From Silvanigrellales bacterium (GTDB lineage Bacteria > Bdellovibrionota_B > Oligoflexia > Silvanigrellales > Silvanigrellaceae), in NCBI GenBank assembly GCA_028285285.1, contig JANQPW010000120.1, positions 1-8,033 on the forward strand: a stretch of 8,033 nucleotides of DNA, written 5' to 3'. The notes beneath the pieces are model-generated. The model made no database searches. It had not been told where the DNA came from and saw only the letters and a program-made list of their open reading frames with translations. Each line of letters opens with the position of its first letter. Positions within the stretch are counted from its first letter, which is position 1. A program made the translations under genes and the position numbers. Positions 1 through 6,478 of the stretch are shown in pieces.

Positions 1-54
1 TCGGGCAGATAAGCTTGTGAAGCACCTGAGAGCAATGATCACGTCCCCTGCTCA

Positions 55-495
55 CTAGTCGTCACACACCATGCTGCCGATCGTCACTGCCTTTTCGTAA
101 AGAGTGTCGAGGCATGACTCTCGGGCGTCGGTAGAGGCTTCAGATCTTGTGCTGCCGTATCCGTAAGACGTGGATGTTCTGGCTCTCCAGTACAGACAAG
201 AGGTTTCACATTCGTGATCTCCCCATGAGTTCACTCGGCAACCAAGGTGACCGTAAGTTGCGGAGCTGCCTTCATAGAAGCCTTCTCCTCTTGCTAAACA
301 CTCTCTGCGATTTTTGTCCCTTGCTTCGAATTTTGTTTCTCCTGTGTTGACGATAGTGTCTCCTTCTCGATCCCCTTCTCTGCAGGAGATTTCACATCTC
401 CAGAAGTCGGCTTGGGCCACCGATTCTGCGAGCAGCATCCCGTAAGAGCCGATGCATATGAGGGATAGGGCCGACAGGCTGTTGAGTTTCAGCAT
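55..495 (-). CDS. Small secreted cysteine-rich protein with an internal duplication (unknown function)
   Basis: I do not recognise this 146-residue protein. I chose the ATG at 495 because GGAG lies 5 bases upstream and a clear signal peptide follows: a short basic start, a hydrophobic stretch at about residues 7-22, and an AQA/D cleavage site after residue 29. The 26 extra in-frame codons upstream look non-coding. The mature part of about 117 residues has eight cysteines at 34, 38, 66, 86, 96, 100, 128 and 144. They form two repeats of the same pattern, CExSC, then exactly 27 residues, then C, with a shared T-[KR]-x-E-A-x4-R-x2-C-L before the third cysteine. This suggests two small disulfide-stabilised modules in the periplasm or outside the cell. 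The stop is a tandem TAG-TGA. The gene is divergent from the heme lipoprotein at 739. Coding status is well supported; the function is unknown. Confidence 0.82.
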   Translation of the reverse strand: MLKLNSLSALSLICIGSYGMLLAESVAQADFWRCEISCREGDREGDTIVNTGETKFEARDKNRRECLARGEGFYEGSSATYGHLGCRVNSWGDHECETSCLYWRARTSTSYGYGSTRSEASTDARESCLDTLYEKAVTIGSMVCDD

Positions 496-544
496 TTCTG
501 CTCCTTTATCAGTTGTGTGAATGCGCAACCTTTGCACAGAGAGT

Positions 545-573
545 GCTTTAGTCTTTGCCCTTGTCGCTCTCAA
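545..573 (-). promoter_or_regulatory. Weak candidate promoter for the small cysteine-rich gene
   Basis: On the minus strand TTGAGA (573-568, 5 of 6 to the sigma-70 -35 box) is followed after 17 bases by TAAAGC (550-545, only 3 of 6 to the -10 box). It would give a leader of roughly 40 bases before ATG 495. Spacing is ideal but the -10 box is poor, so this is a tentative call. Confidence 0.2.
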
Positions 574-724
574 GGTTTCGAAGTTTGCCCTGTTGACTGC
601 GGTAAACAGCAGGTAGCTGAAAGTCCTCGCGGCCTCACCTTTCCTCTCATTCTTGCTGTATTGTAGTATATGAGTGCTTGGAGCAGGTTTTGGCTACAAA
701 TGGCTTGCCAGTGTGGGTTGCCTA

Positions 725-732
725 AGGGGGTG
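725..732 (+). promoter_or_regulatory. Ribosome-binding site that favours a GTG start at 739
   Basis: AGGGGGTG matches the anti-Shine-Dalgarno complement AGGAGGTG at 7 of 8 bases and ends 6 bases before the in-frame GTG at 739. The competing ATG at 760 has only AGGTG (750-754) upstream. Both starts leave the lipoprotein signal intact, so they differ by only seven residues. Confidence 0.55.
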
Positions 733-738
733 CTCCTA

Positions 739-2616
739 GTGAGAAAAGCAGGTGTTGAGATGAGGTCTCGAGAAAGTATTGGATTGCTACTTAGCATGCT
801 TTGTGGGTTGTTGCTGGGGTGTAAGATCAATACGACGAACTCAGGAGTTTTGGAGTCATCTTCATCGCTCTCGTCGGTGATCCACCCGAGCGATGCAAAT
901 GTTCTTCTGCCTCTTCCCAAGTCTCGAGCTCACCACGAGAGTTATCCTAAGCTCTTTGGCTGTAAAAATGGTGGACAGCCTTCCCTATGTGAGAGCTTCA
1001 AGGACGAGCTCACTCGAATGCTACGCCTGAGCATACTCTCCCATGCTGACGTGTATTTGGGAAGGCCTGGAACAGAGCAAGTTGAAAAAAGGAGCGTGCG
1101 AATATCGGCCATTCACAAAATTGTTGAAGACCGAAAACTATGGACACTTGTCTCTCTCAGCACAGTGATCCTAAGCGGAAAAGTCTCTCTTCGTTTGGTC
1201 TTTCAGCCTGTGGCCCAATACGTTCGCTTTAGCACAAAGACAGTTGAACGCAGAAGGAAAAAGGTTTGGCAGTACATTCTTGATACTTTAGGTGCTGACC
1301 TCAAGGCCTTCGATGAGGAAAAAGATGGAACCGTGCTCAGCCCGGTGGCTGAAATCTTCAACCGCTCCTTTTTCAGGCCTCTCAGTCCAGCGAACACACC
1401 ACCAAGGGAGGTCAGAAAAATGGCCCTCAAGAGAGGTATGCCAGGGGTTCGCGAGTTCGTTGCGGAAGATCAGGCTGTACACCTCGTGTTCAATCTAAGT
1501 GAGGCACGGGCTCAGAAATGGAGAGATCTCCTAGTGAATCTCATGATTGTTCGGCACGCCGAACTTCCAAAAAGCCGAGAATCCTACCTCTCCGTTCATC
1601 CGCTCATCAAGGAGCCTAAAGATTTCCAGCGAGCGCAAGTTGTTGGAGTTCTCGATTTTGTGCGGAAACAACTTGACGGCTCAAAGGAGAGTCTCTCGGA
1701 GCTCTCCGAATTTTTGCCCCTCACAACAACGCTGAATGGCAATGGTCAACTGTGGTCTTTTGGAGCTGGTGTGACGGTGTTGAAGTCAGAGAGTGACTTT
1801 TCGATCAAACCGATAAAACTCCTTGAAGGTAAACGAGAGCCAGCAACCAAGGAGCTTGTTGAAGCTGCGAAAACCAATGCAGAGCAATTCAAGATCAATT
1901 TCCCTGTAGGCTTTGATTATTCAGCTTTTCACCAGAAGAACTATCTCATGGTTGTGGGCGGTCATGTTCCCTATTTGGGATTCGATGTCAGGGCAGTTCA
2001 AGTCATAGACAAAAGTTTTCACATTTCCGAACACAGTCGAGACAGTCTCCAGTCGTTGCGAAAATGGAGTGAACAAAGGACAAACGGGTCTTGGATGAGG
2101 TATGGGATCTTGCCGGTTCAGAAACAAGGTACCGGTAAGGTTGCGCGGGACGCGTTTCTTGAAAATCATGAAATTGATGCCATGGTCGAGATCATGTCCA
2201 CCCACACGAATCCGAAGTTGACGAAGGTTGGTGGGGTCACCTGCGTTTCGTGCCATGCTATCAATGGCTACCTTTATCAAGGAAAGGAAATGAGGAATCG
2301 GGCTAAATGTTTGCATGCCAGCCACATAGAATCTGGTGACAGTTTCGATGACAAGTGCCGCGCCTTGAAAAAGGCAAACTTTCAAAAAATCTCAACCTTA
2401 CTTGGGGGAAAGCAGGCTATGTGGAAGCCGGAGTGGCTCCAGGGCCAAACATACAGTCACCAAAGTCTTGTTCATGACCTCTTCATTTTCAGAAACTTTG
2501 GTTACTACATCCAATTTCCCATTGTGAGTGCAGTGAAGAATCTGCGCTCGCTTGCTGAGCTACCAGACATCCTCAACTGGATGCAGTCTTCGGGTGAGAC
2601 TGCCGGGAGACAGTGA
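739..2616 (+). CDS. Large lipoprotein with a single c-type heme motif (unknown function)
   Basis: The product is 625 residues from GTG 739 (618 from ATG 760). The N-terminus is a lipoprotein signal peptide: basic RSRES, a Leu-rich core, then the lipobox LLGC with the lipidated Cys at about residue 28. Lys at +2 does not match the inner-membrane retention rule, so an outer-membrane location is likely. Most of the protein is a large region I cannot assign. Near the C-terminus is one heme-attachment motif, CVSCH (residues 502-506, bases 2242-2256). About 80 residues later comes a GY-x4-P-x2-S ... LN segment (about 587-613), and the protein ends soon after. The same order, with recognisable similarity, occurs in the broken gene at 6458-8033, so the two look like distant paralogues. 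A role in envelope electron transfer or heme-dependent redox is inferred only from CxxCH. Extra cysteines near the N-terminus (FGCKNGG..LCES) and after the heme motif may form disulfides. Transcription probably ends at the hairpin spanning the stop codon. Confidence 0.87.
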   Translation: MRKAGVEMRSRESIGLLLSMLCGLLLGCKINTTNSGVLESSSSLSSVIHPSDANVLLPLPKSRAHHESYPKLFGCKNGGQPSLCESFKDELTRMLRLSILSHADVYLGRPGTEQVEKRSVRISAIHKIVEDRKLWTLVSLSTVILSGKVSLRLVFQPVAQYVRFSTKTVERRRKKVWQYILDTLGADLKAFDEEKDGTVLSPVAEIFNRSFFRPLSPANTPPREVRKMALKRGMPGVREFVAEDQAVHLVFNLSEARAQKWRDLLVNLMIVRHAELPKSRESYLSVHPLIKEPKDFQRAQVVGVLDFVRKQLDGSKESLSELSEFLPLTTTLNGNGQLWSFGAGVTVLKSESDFSIKPIKLLEGKREPATKELVEAAKTNAEQFKINFPVGFDYSAFHQKNYLMVVGGHVPYLGFDVRAVQVIDKSFHISEHSRDSLQSLRKWSEQRTNGSWMRYGILPVQKQGTGKVARDAFLENHEIDAMVEIMSTHTNPKLTKVGGVTCVSCHAINGYLYQGKEMRNRAKCLHASHIESGDSFDDKCRALKKANFQKISTLLGGKQAMWKPEWLQGQTYSHQSLVHDLFIFRNFGYYIQFPIVSAVKNLRSLAELPDILNWMQSSGETAGRQ

Positions 2617-2636
2617 GCCTTCTCTCCCGGTCTTTG
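2603..2636 (+). terminator. Intrinsic terminator overlapping the stop codon of the heme lipoprotein gene
   Basis: A perfect 8-bp stem, CCGGGAGA (2603-2610) with TCTCCCGG (2623-2630), encloses a 12-base loop that contains the TGA stop (2614-2616). The T-rich run TCTTTGTGTT follows. The 5' arm therefore lies inside the coding region. Only 26 bases separate this stop from that of the convergent gene at 2643. The hairpin also lies just downstream of that gene, but the minus-strand side has no T run, so it would end minus-strand transcripts poorly. Confidence 0.65.
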
Positions 2637-2642
2637 TGTTCA

Positions 2643-3812
2643 TTATGGCCGAAAGATTGTGGAAAGTCCCGATGAGCTCCCTGTTGAAAACAGGTCTGCC
2701 CCCACTGCTTCACCGTCGATAAACAGAAGTGTGGTGGACCAAAGACTGGTGGAAACTTCGGAGTTGAGCTCAATCAGGGCGATCACCTTCGCGCTGGCCT
2801 CTCGAACTTCCAGGTCATTTCGGTTGAGAGATGGAAAGCGTCCGGTGGGGAAGCTCTCAGCAAGCGTGCTTTCCCCATACGCAAGACTTCCAATAGTGCG
2901 CATGATGCGCTCGTGATCTGCAGCAGCCGCCATTTCAAAGCGTGTTGCAAATCGATCGAGGTAGGGTTGAAGTGCTTCGGGAGTCAGTCTGTTGATCATG
3001 TCTTGCGCCTCGGGATCTGTTGTTCCCCTGCCGTTATACAAAGCTCGAATGGCCTCCATGATCGACCTTCCTTTTGGAGAAAGAGAAACGGTGTGCAAGA
3101 AGCTTTCGTGGTTTTTTTCTGCCACAAGGGAAGTGAATTTGAGGTTGTTGAAGCTGAGCTTCGTGTAGGGGTGTTCGATTTCGATCGTGTTGAGAAAGCT
3201 GTAGCGTGAGGTTCGTGGGTAGGATTGCAAGAAGTCTACGAGCTGTTGTTCTTCTGCCGCTACATAAGCACTGGCCCGCTCTGATCTCTCTCGGTAGTTT
3301 TTAGCAAACGCAGTGCCATAGAACCCGGGCCAAAGCGAGTAGGCGCTCCAGTTGGGGCGAAGTCGTTGGGTGTGGCAGGCTTGGCAGCTTTCTGGGTTGT
3401 TCTCGATTTGGGGAGGGGCGTCTTCCGAAAATTGAATAGAATGAAAATCAAACTTCTTCTGAACGTTGTCAAAGCTGATGACTTCAATGCCGTTTTCTAT
3501 TTGATCATTGCACCCCCCGGCCACGGCGTAGATCAAAGAAGCATCTTCATTGAAACGAATGATACGAGGACAAGTGAACGAAGCGCTCTGTTGGCTAAGG
3601 GAATCGAAGGCCAAAAGAAAGTTGTCGCCAAAGCTGTCTGGGGTTTCATCAAGAAATTGTTCAACGGAACCAATTGTTCCATTTTCAATTTTTTCAAGTG
3701 CGTCGTTGAGGTTTTCCCAGTCTCCTTGTGCAAATGATGGGAATACCGAAACGGATAAGGCTAAAATCATTGAATAATGCCGCAATATGGAACCTTTTTT
3801 GTGTTGGATCAT
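2643..3812 (-). CDS. Secreted single-heme protein with CxxCH...RPxW...WPGxYG signature
   Basis: The product is 389 residues. Of two adjacent ATGs, the one at 3812 was chosen because AAGGAG (3822-3817) sits 4 bases upstream of it and too close to the one at 3815. The earlier start at 3890 would add 26 residues ahead of the signal. A cleavable signal peptide is clear: HKK, then hydrophobic SMILALSVSVF, with likely cleavage at SFA/Q after residue 28. Two cysteines (81, 101) may form a disulfide. A heme motif CQACH is at residues 143-147 (bases 3386-3372), followed directly by RPNW and WPGFYG (152-166). I recall this combination from uncharacterised secreted proteins of deltaproteobacteria and relatives, but I cannot give a named family. 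The C-terminal 200 residues are unassigned. It is probably a periplasmic cytochrome-like or redox protein; no substrate can be proposed. It is convergent with the heme lipoprotein and divergent from the YHS gene. Confidence 0.87.
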   Translation of the reverse strand: MIQHKKGSILRHYSMILALSVSVFPSFAQGDWENLNDALEKIENGTIGSVEQFLDETPDSFGDNFLLAFDSLSQQSASFTCPRIIRFNEDASLIYAVAGGCNDQIENGIEVISFDNVQKKFDFHSIQFSEDAPPQIENNPESCQACHTQRLRPNWSAYSLWPGFYGTAFAKNYRERSERASAYVAAEEQQLVDFLQSYPRTSRYSFLNTIEIEHPYTKLSFNNLKFTSLVAEKNHESFLHTVSLSPKGRSIMEAIRALYNGRGTTDPEAQDMINRLTPEALQPYLDRFATRFEMAAAADHERIMRTIGSLAYGESTLAESFPTGRFPSLNRNDLEVREASAKVIALIELNSEVSTSLWSTTLLFIDGEAVGADLFSTGSSSGLSTIFRP

Positions 3813-4052
3813 CATCACTCCTTGGGTTTTCTTTGAAATGTTTTGAGTTTTTCTTTCGAAGAGCCTAGGGCAGCGAAACAGGAAAAGCAATTGCGCTCTA
3901 GATTGCGGTGTTTTAGTCTGGTTCTTTATCTAAGATACTAAATTGTTTACGAAATATATCAGAAATCATGGATCAATTGTTACTGTAACTTTTTGTTTTG
4001 GATGTTCGAAAAGACTTGTGGAGGATGTTTGTTACTTAAGATGGAGAAGATT
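3813..4052. promoter_or_regulatory. AT-rich divergent intergenic region with a small palindrome
   Basis: This 240-base gap must hold promoters for the minus-strand heme gene (start 3812) and the plus-strand YHS gene (start 4053). It is clearly more AT-rich than the surrounding genes, especially 3910-4000. I found no convincing -35/-10 pair on either strand. An 11-base palindrome GTTACTGTAAC (3979-3989), followed by a T-rich run, lies 63 bases before the YHS start and could be an operator half or chance. The ORF opening at 3993 does not look coding before 4053. Confidence 0.4.
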
Positions 4053-4670
4053 ATGTTTCGCACTGCTCTGATAGCTGTTTCTGTATTCTTCGTGGTGAGT
4101 TGTGGCACTTCGGAATTCTATCCTGGACCAGAAAGTGCAAACGACAGGGATGGAGTGCAGGAAAGCACCGACTCCACCAATCCCGGCACAAACACCGCTT
4201 CAACCCCAGGGGATGGATCTTTACCAAATGGCTCTTCCTCCGACACGGGGGGCGTGTCCATGGGTTCGGGTGAAAGCCTTCTTCAAACTGCGCTCATTTT
4301 TAAAGACTCCGGCGGAGTGGCCATTCGAGGAGCCGACCCAGTGGCCTATTTCACAGAGCCACAAAATGCTCCAGTTGTTGGTTCCGAAACTTTCAAGCTG
4401 GTTTGGCAGGGGGCAACCTGGCACTTTGCCTCTGAAGCGAACAGAGCTGAGTTCGAGAAAAATCCACTGAAGTATGCCCCGCAGTTTGGCGGCTATTGCG
4501 CCTATGCGGCTTCGCTTGGCTACAAGGCGGGCACTGTTCCCGAAGCGTGGGACGTTGTGGACGGTAAGCTCTATTTGAACGCAAGCCTGGGAGTTCGAGA
4601 TCTGTGGAGGCGTGACATATCTGGAAACATTGCCAAGGGGGTTTCAAACTGGCCAGGTATTGTGAAGTGA
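4053..4670 (+). CDS. YHS-domain lipoprotein
   Basis: The product is 205 residues. ATG 4053 was chosen because GGAG (4043-4046) is 6 bases upstream and a short lipoprotein signal follows, with lipobox VVSC and lipidated Cys17. The earlier starts at 3993 and 4041 only lengthen the n-region. Residues 18-75 are a low-complexity linker rich in Ser, Thr, Gly, Pro and Asn, as expected of a tether from the membrane. From about residue 89 the sequence follows the YHS-domain protein family closely: IRGADPVAYF, then a W-Q-G-ATWHFAS segment, the central YAPQFGGYCAYA (Cys149), PEAW-VVDGKLYLN, and a C-terminal NIAK...NWPGI. This family is usually a short exported protein of about 150 residues; the long linker and lipid anchor are the addition here. 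YHS domains are often found in metal-handling proteins, so metal binding is plausible but not shown. It lies upstream of, and in the same direction as, the NIS-synthetase-like gene, so co-transcription is likely. Confidence 0.9.
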   Translation: MFRTALIAVSVFFVVSCGTSEFYPGPESANDRDGVQESTDSTNPGTNTASTPGDGSLPNGSSSDTGGVSMGSGESLLQTALIFKDSGGVAIRGADPVAYFTEPQNAPVVGSETFKLVWQGATWHFASEANRAEFEKNPLKYAPQFGGYCAYAASLGYKAGTVPEAWDVVDGKLYLNASLGVRDLWRRDISGNIAKGVSNWPGIVK

Positions 4671-4763
4671 ATCACTCTTCTGAGCCTGCCGGTCAACGTG
4701 GCCCAGACTGGTCAGTTGGCAAGGAGCATGGCAAACTACAGAGCAGCTTTGAATTCGGAGAGA

Positions 4764-4855
4764 ATGGCTGTGAAGAGACGTCTCTGTGCGAAACTTGTTT
4801 TTCTGTGTGGTGTCTTCCCGCTGTGCTTCAGTGGGTGCGTGAGCGGAGCTTTCAT
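4764..4855 (+). other. Lipoprotein signal peptide coded one frame off the following gene
   Basis: From ATG 4764, with GGAG at 4757-4760, the frame encodes MAVKRRLCAK, a hydrophobic core and the lipobox FSGC, ending in a Cys at residue 25: a complete lipoprotein signal peptide. This frame stays open to 5249, but beyond about 4855 it is just the shadow of the downstream gene, whose frame starts one base earlier. Joining the two needs a one-base step back, that is, one base missing from the sequence (or two added). Either the downstream gene was a lipoprotein gene now frameshifted or misread, or the resemblance is accidental. I saw no slippery heptamer in the right frame. Confidence 0.45.
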
Positions 4856-6448
4856 GTGCTCTCCCAACCGGCTCCAGTTGACTGCAAACAGGAGTATCCG
4901 GTTGAAAGCCTCGAGCCCAATGCGGCTCTTCGAGAACTGGCATTGCAATGGAATTGCTATGGTCAGCACTACAACACACGAACTGAGTTGGTTGTTGCCG
5001 ACATTTACGGACCAGAAAAGCGTGCTGGTGAACTCAGGTATTGGGACCTCACAATGGAACACCTCAAACAGAGGCCCTATAGAGATGAGCCTCCGGTACT
5101 GGAGTTGTTTCCCAAGAACTTTTCTGGTTTTAGCCCTTACGTTCAGGAGGAGAAAACCCGTGTCTATCTTCACTATTTGGGTGAAGATGCCAAAGACAGG
5201 CGGGTACCGCTTAAGAGGGCTCCAGATGGCACCGTGCGGGGTCACCTGACATCTTCCTTTCGAACTCTTCTGGTTGTGGACGATGGACCAAAGCCCTACT
5301 TTATCAAGCTCAACGGAGACTCAATCGAAGCTCGCTCCAAAGGGGGCAAACTGAGTCACGAGAAGAAGATTTATACGGTTGCTGTTCAAAAGGCAGTGAC
5401 AATGGGTCGTGAGTTGAAGGTTGGTGATCATTTGGTTGCTGACTCTCACGGGTTGCTTGCCTCGCACGAGCGGGTTTTTGCAAATTGGAACTCGCTGTAT
5501 CGCGACTTTCATCTCTCGGCTGGTGAGTTTGGCTCGGTGTGGACAAAGTCGGACACATTGATTCCTGTTCATGCACTGGCTTCCCAGAAGTTCTTTGAAA
5601 CCGAAGAGGGGACCAGAGTTCTTGGTGCCACGTCGCAAGAAAGAAACAGATGGGTCAATCGAGAGTTCGTGCCTCCTTTGGTTGACATCATCGTTGAGTC
5701 AGGCTTTCGCCAGGGTGTTCACCTAGAGCTCCATGGACAAAACATCGACGTGCTTCTTTCAGAAGAGGGCTGTGTGAGACAGGTGTTTGTGAAAGATCTG
5801 GGAGATGTGGGGGTGGATCCAGTGGTCAGGTGGCTGATGGGCAAACCCGATCTTGATTTCTCACCGGTTCCGTTCAACATTGTCCAGCTTGCCACGTCTA
5901 AAGGGGAGCGCTTGAAAGCCCCCACCGCGGAGGTTCGCGACTGGTACCGTTTGCTCGTTGGGCCAATGGGGTTCACTCGGCGATATTTTGGAAACGGTCA
6001 TGTTCCTCACATTGTGCAGGGCGTGTGGGAGCAGCTTCAGTCTGTGGTGCCCAGGGAGTTTGGAACCCTTCAGCCTGAGTTTTCTGAGCTGCGGAAGTTG
6101 TCCGAAGCAAACTGGGAGGATCTGGAAATTGTCAGGAAAGCCGGGACCATCGGCAAAATTCGAGAGTGGTACATCAAGTCGCTCCTGGCAGAGCGACTCA
6201 ACGGCTGCAAGGCTCTCCCCGTCGAAGAGGTCGTCGAGAACATGATTGCGGCAACGAGGGAAAACCTCGTTGTGACCTCTACTCGGGACGATGAACCAGA
6301 CAGAGGAGGTTACATTGCTTATGTGACCAACGCGTCGTTGCTCCTAGAAGGCAGAAGCTGGAAGGCCTGTGAGCTCAATGGGCGACAGCTGCTCTATGCT
6401 GGAAAGGGACGAGCTATTGAGCACTACGCGATCATGTTTCGTCCTTAG
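4856..6448 (+). CDS. NIS siderophore synthetase-like protein (IucA/IucC resemblance), start uncertain
   Basis: The convincing coding frame runs from about 4856 to TAG 6448, 530 residues. GTG 4856 has GGAG (4845-4848) 7 bases upstream. The frame is open back to GTG 4667, overlapping the YHS stop as GTGA (593 residues), but that N-terminal extension looks non-coding. The NIS synthetase signature is ELHGQN (291-296, matching the family's E-x-H-x-Q-N nucleotide-binding motif), then KDLG 17 residues later, where the family has RD. It is preceded by W-x14-GF-x-QGVHLE, as in the family's lead-in. FIKL (about 149-152) and IPVHALA also resemble family positions. The N-terminal HPxHK and HPWQ motifs are not evident, so it is divergent. 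Known members join carboxylates to amines or alcohols using ATP in the cytoplasm. Whether this one is active is unknown. The frame-offset lipoprotein signal at 4764 argues for an exported, frameshifted version. It probably shares a transcript with the YHS gene. Confidence 0.72.
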   Translation: MLSQPAPVDCKQEYPVESLEPNAALRELALQWNCYGQHYNTRTELVVADIYGPEKRAGELRYWDLTMEHLKQRPYRDEPPVLELFPKNFSGFSPYVQEEKTRVYLHYLGEDAKDRRVPLKRAPDGTVRGHLTSSFRTLLVVDDGPKPYFIKLNGDSIEARSKGGKLSHEKKIYTVAVQKAVTMGRELKVGDHLVADSHGLLASHERVFANWNSLYRDFHLSAGEFGSVWTKSDTLIPVHALASQKFFETEEGTRVLGATSQERNRWVNREFVPPLVDIIVESGFRQGVHLELHGQNIDVLLSEEGCVRQVFVKDLGDVGVDPVVRWLMGKPDLDFSPVPFNIVQLATSKGERLKAPTAEVRDWYRLLVGPMGFTRRYFGNGHVPHIVQGVWEQLQSVVPREFGTLQPEFSELRKLSEANWEDLEIVRKAGTIGKIREWYIKSLLAERLNGCKALPVEEVVENMIAATRENLVVTSTRDDEPDRGGYIAYVTNASLLLEGRSWKACELNGRQLLYAGKGRAIEHYAIMFRP

Positions 6449-6455
6449 TGGTTTG

Positions 6456-6478
6456 TCTCAATTGAGATCAATGATCTC
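6456..6478. repeat. Overlapping palindromes between convergent genes
   Basis: TCTCAATTGAGA (6456-6467) is a perfect 12-base palindrome and shares bases with GAGATC-AAT-GATCTC (6464-6478), a 6-bp stem with a 3-base loop. They cover the stop codon (6460-6458) of the minus-strand gene, just 9 bases from the TAG of the plus-strand gene. Neither side has a T run, so a standard intrinsic terminator is not supported. The structure may still slow or mark the meeting point of the two transcripts. Confidence 0.4.

Noticed and set aside
1..54. Terminator after the small cysteine-rich gene
   Set aside because: GAGCA/TGCTC can pair weakly, but the loop is long and there is no T run, so nothing firm can be said.
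593..622. TTGACT (593-598) as the -35 box of a promoter for the gene at 739
   Set aside because: Nothing resembling a -10 box lies 15-18 bases downstream.
670..738. ATG 670 as start of the heme lipoprotein
   Set aside because: It adds 23 residues in front of a complete signal peptide and has no ribosome-binding site.
570..920. 116-residue minus-strand ORF between the first two genes
   Set aside because: It overlaps the start and signal peptide region of the heme lipoprotein, has no recognisable motif and covers the candidate promoter.
1921..2385. 154-residue minus-strand ORF inside the heme lipoprotein gene
   Set aside because: It is the antisense shadow of a region with a clear heme motif on the plus strand, and shows no signal or domain of its own.
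4667..4855. GTG start at 4667 overlapping the YHS stop (GTGA), giving a 593-residue protein
   Set aside because: The overlap looks like translational coupling, but the ribosome-binding site is weak. The 63 residues it adds also look like a random shadow frame, while a signal peptide occupies the other frame.
4764..4870. Programmed -1 ribosomal frameshift joining the signal peptide to the NIS-like frame
   Set aside because: No X-XXY-YYZ slippery heptamer in the correct frame and no obvious downstream hairpin were found.
4698..5249. 183-residue ORF in the other plus frame as an independent lipoprotein
   Set aside because: Only its first part (4764-4855) looks real. The rest is the shadow of the NIS-like gene, which carries the motifs.
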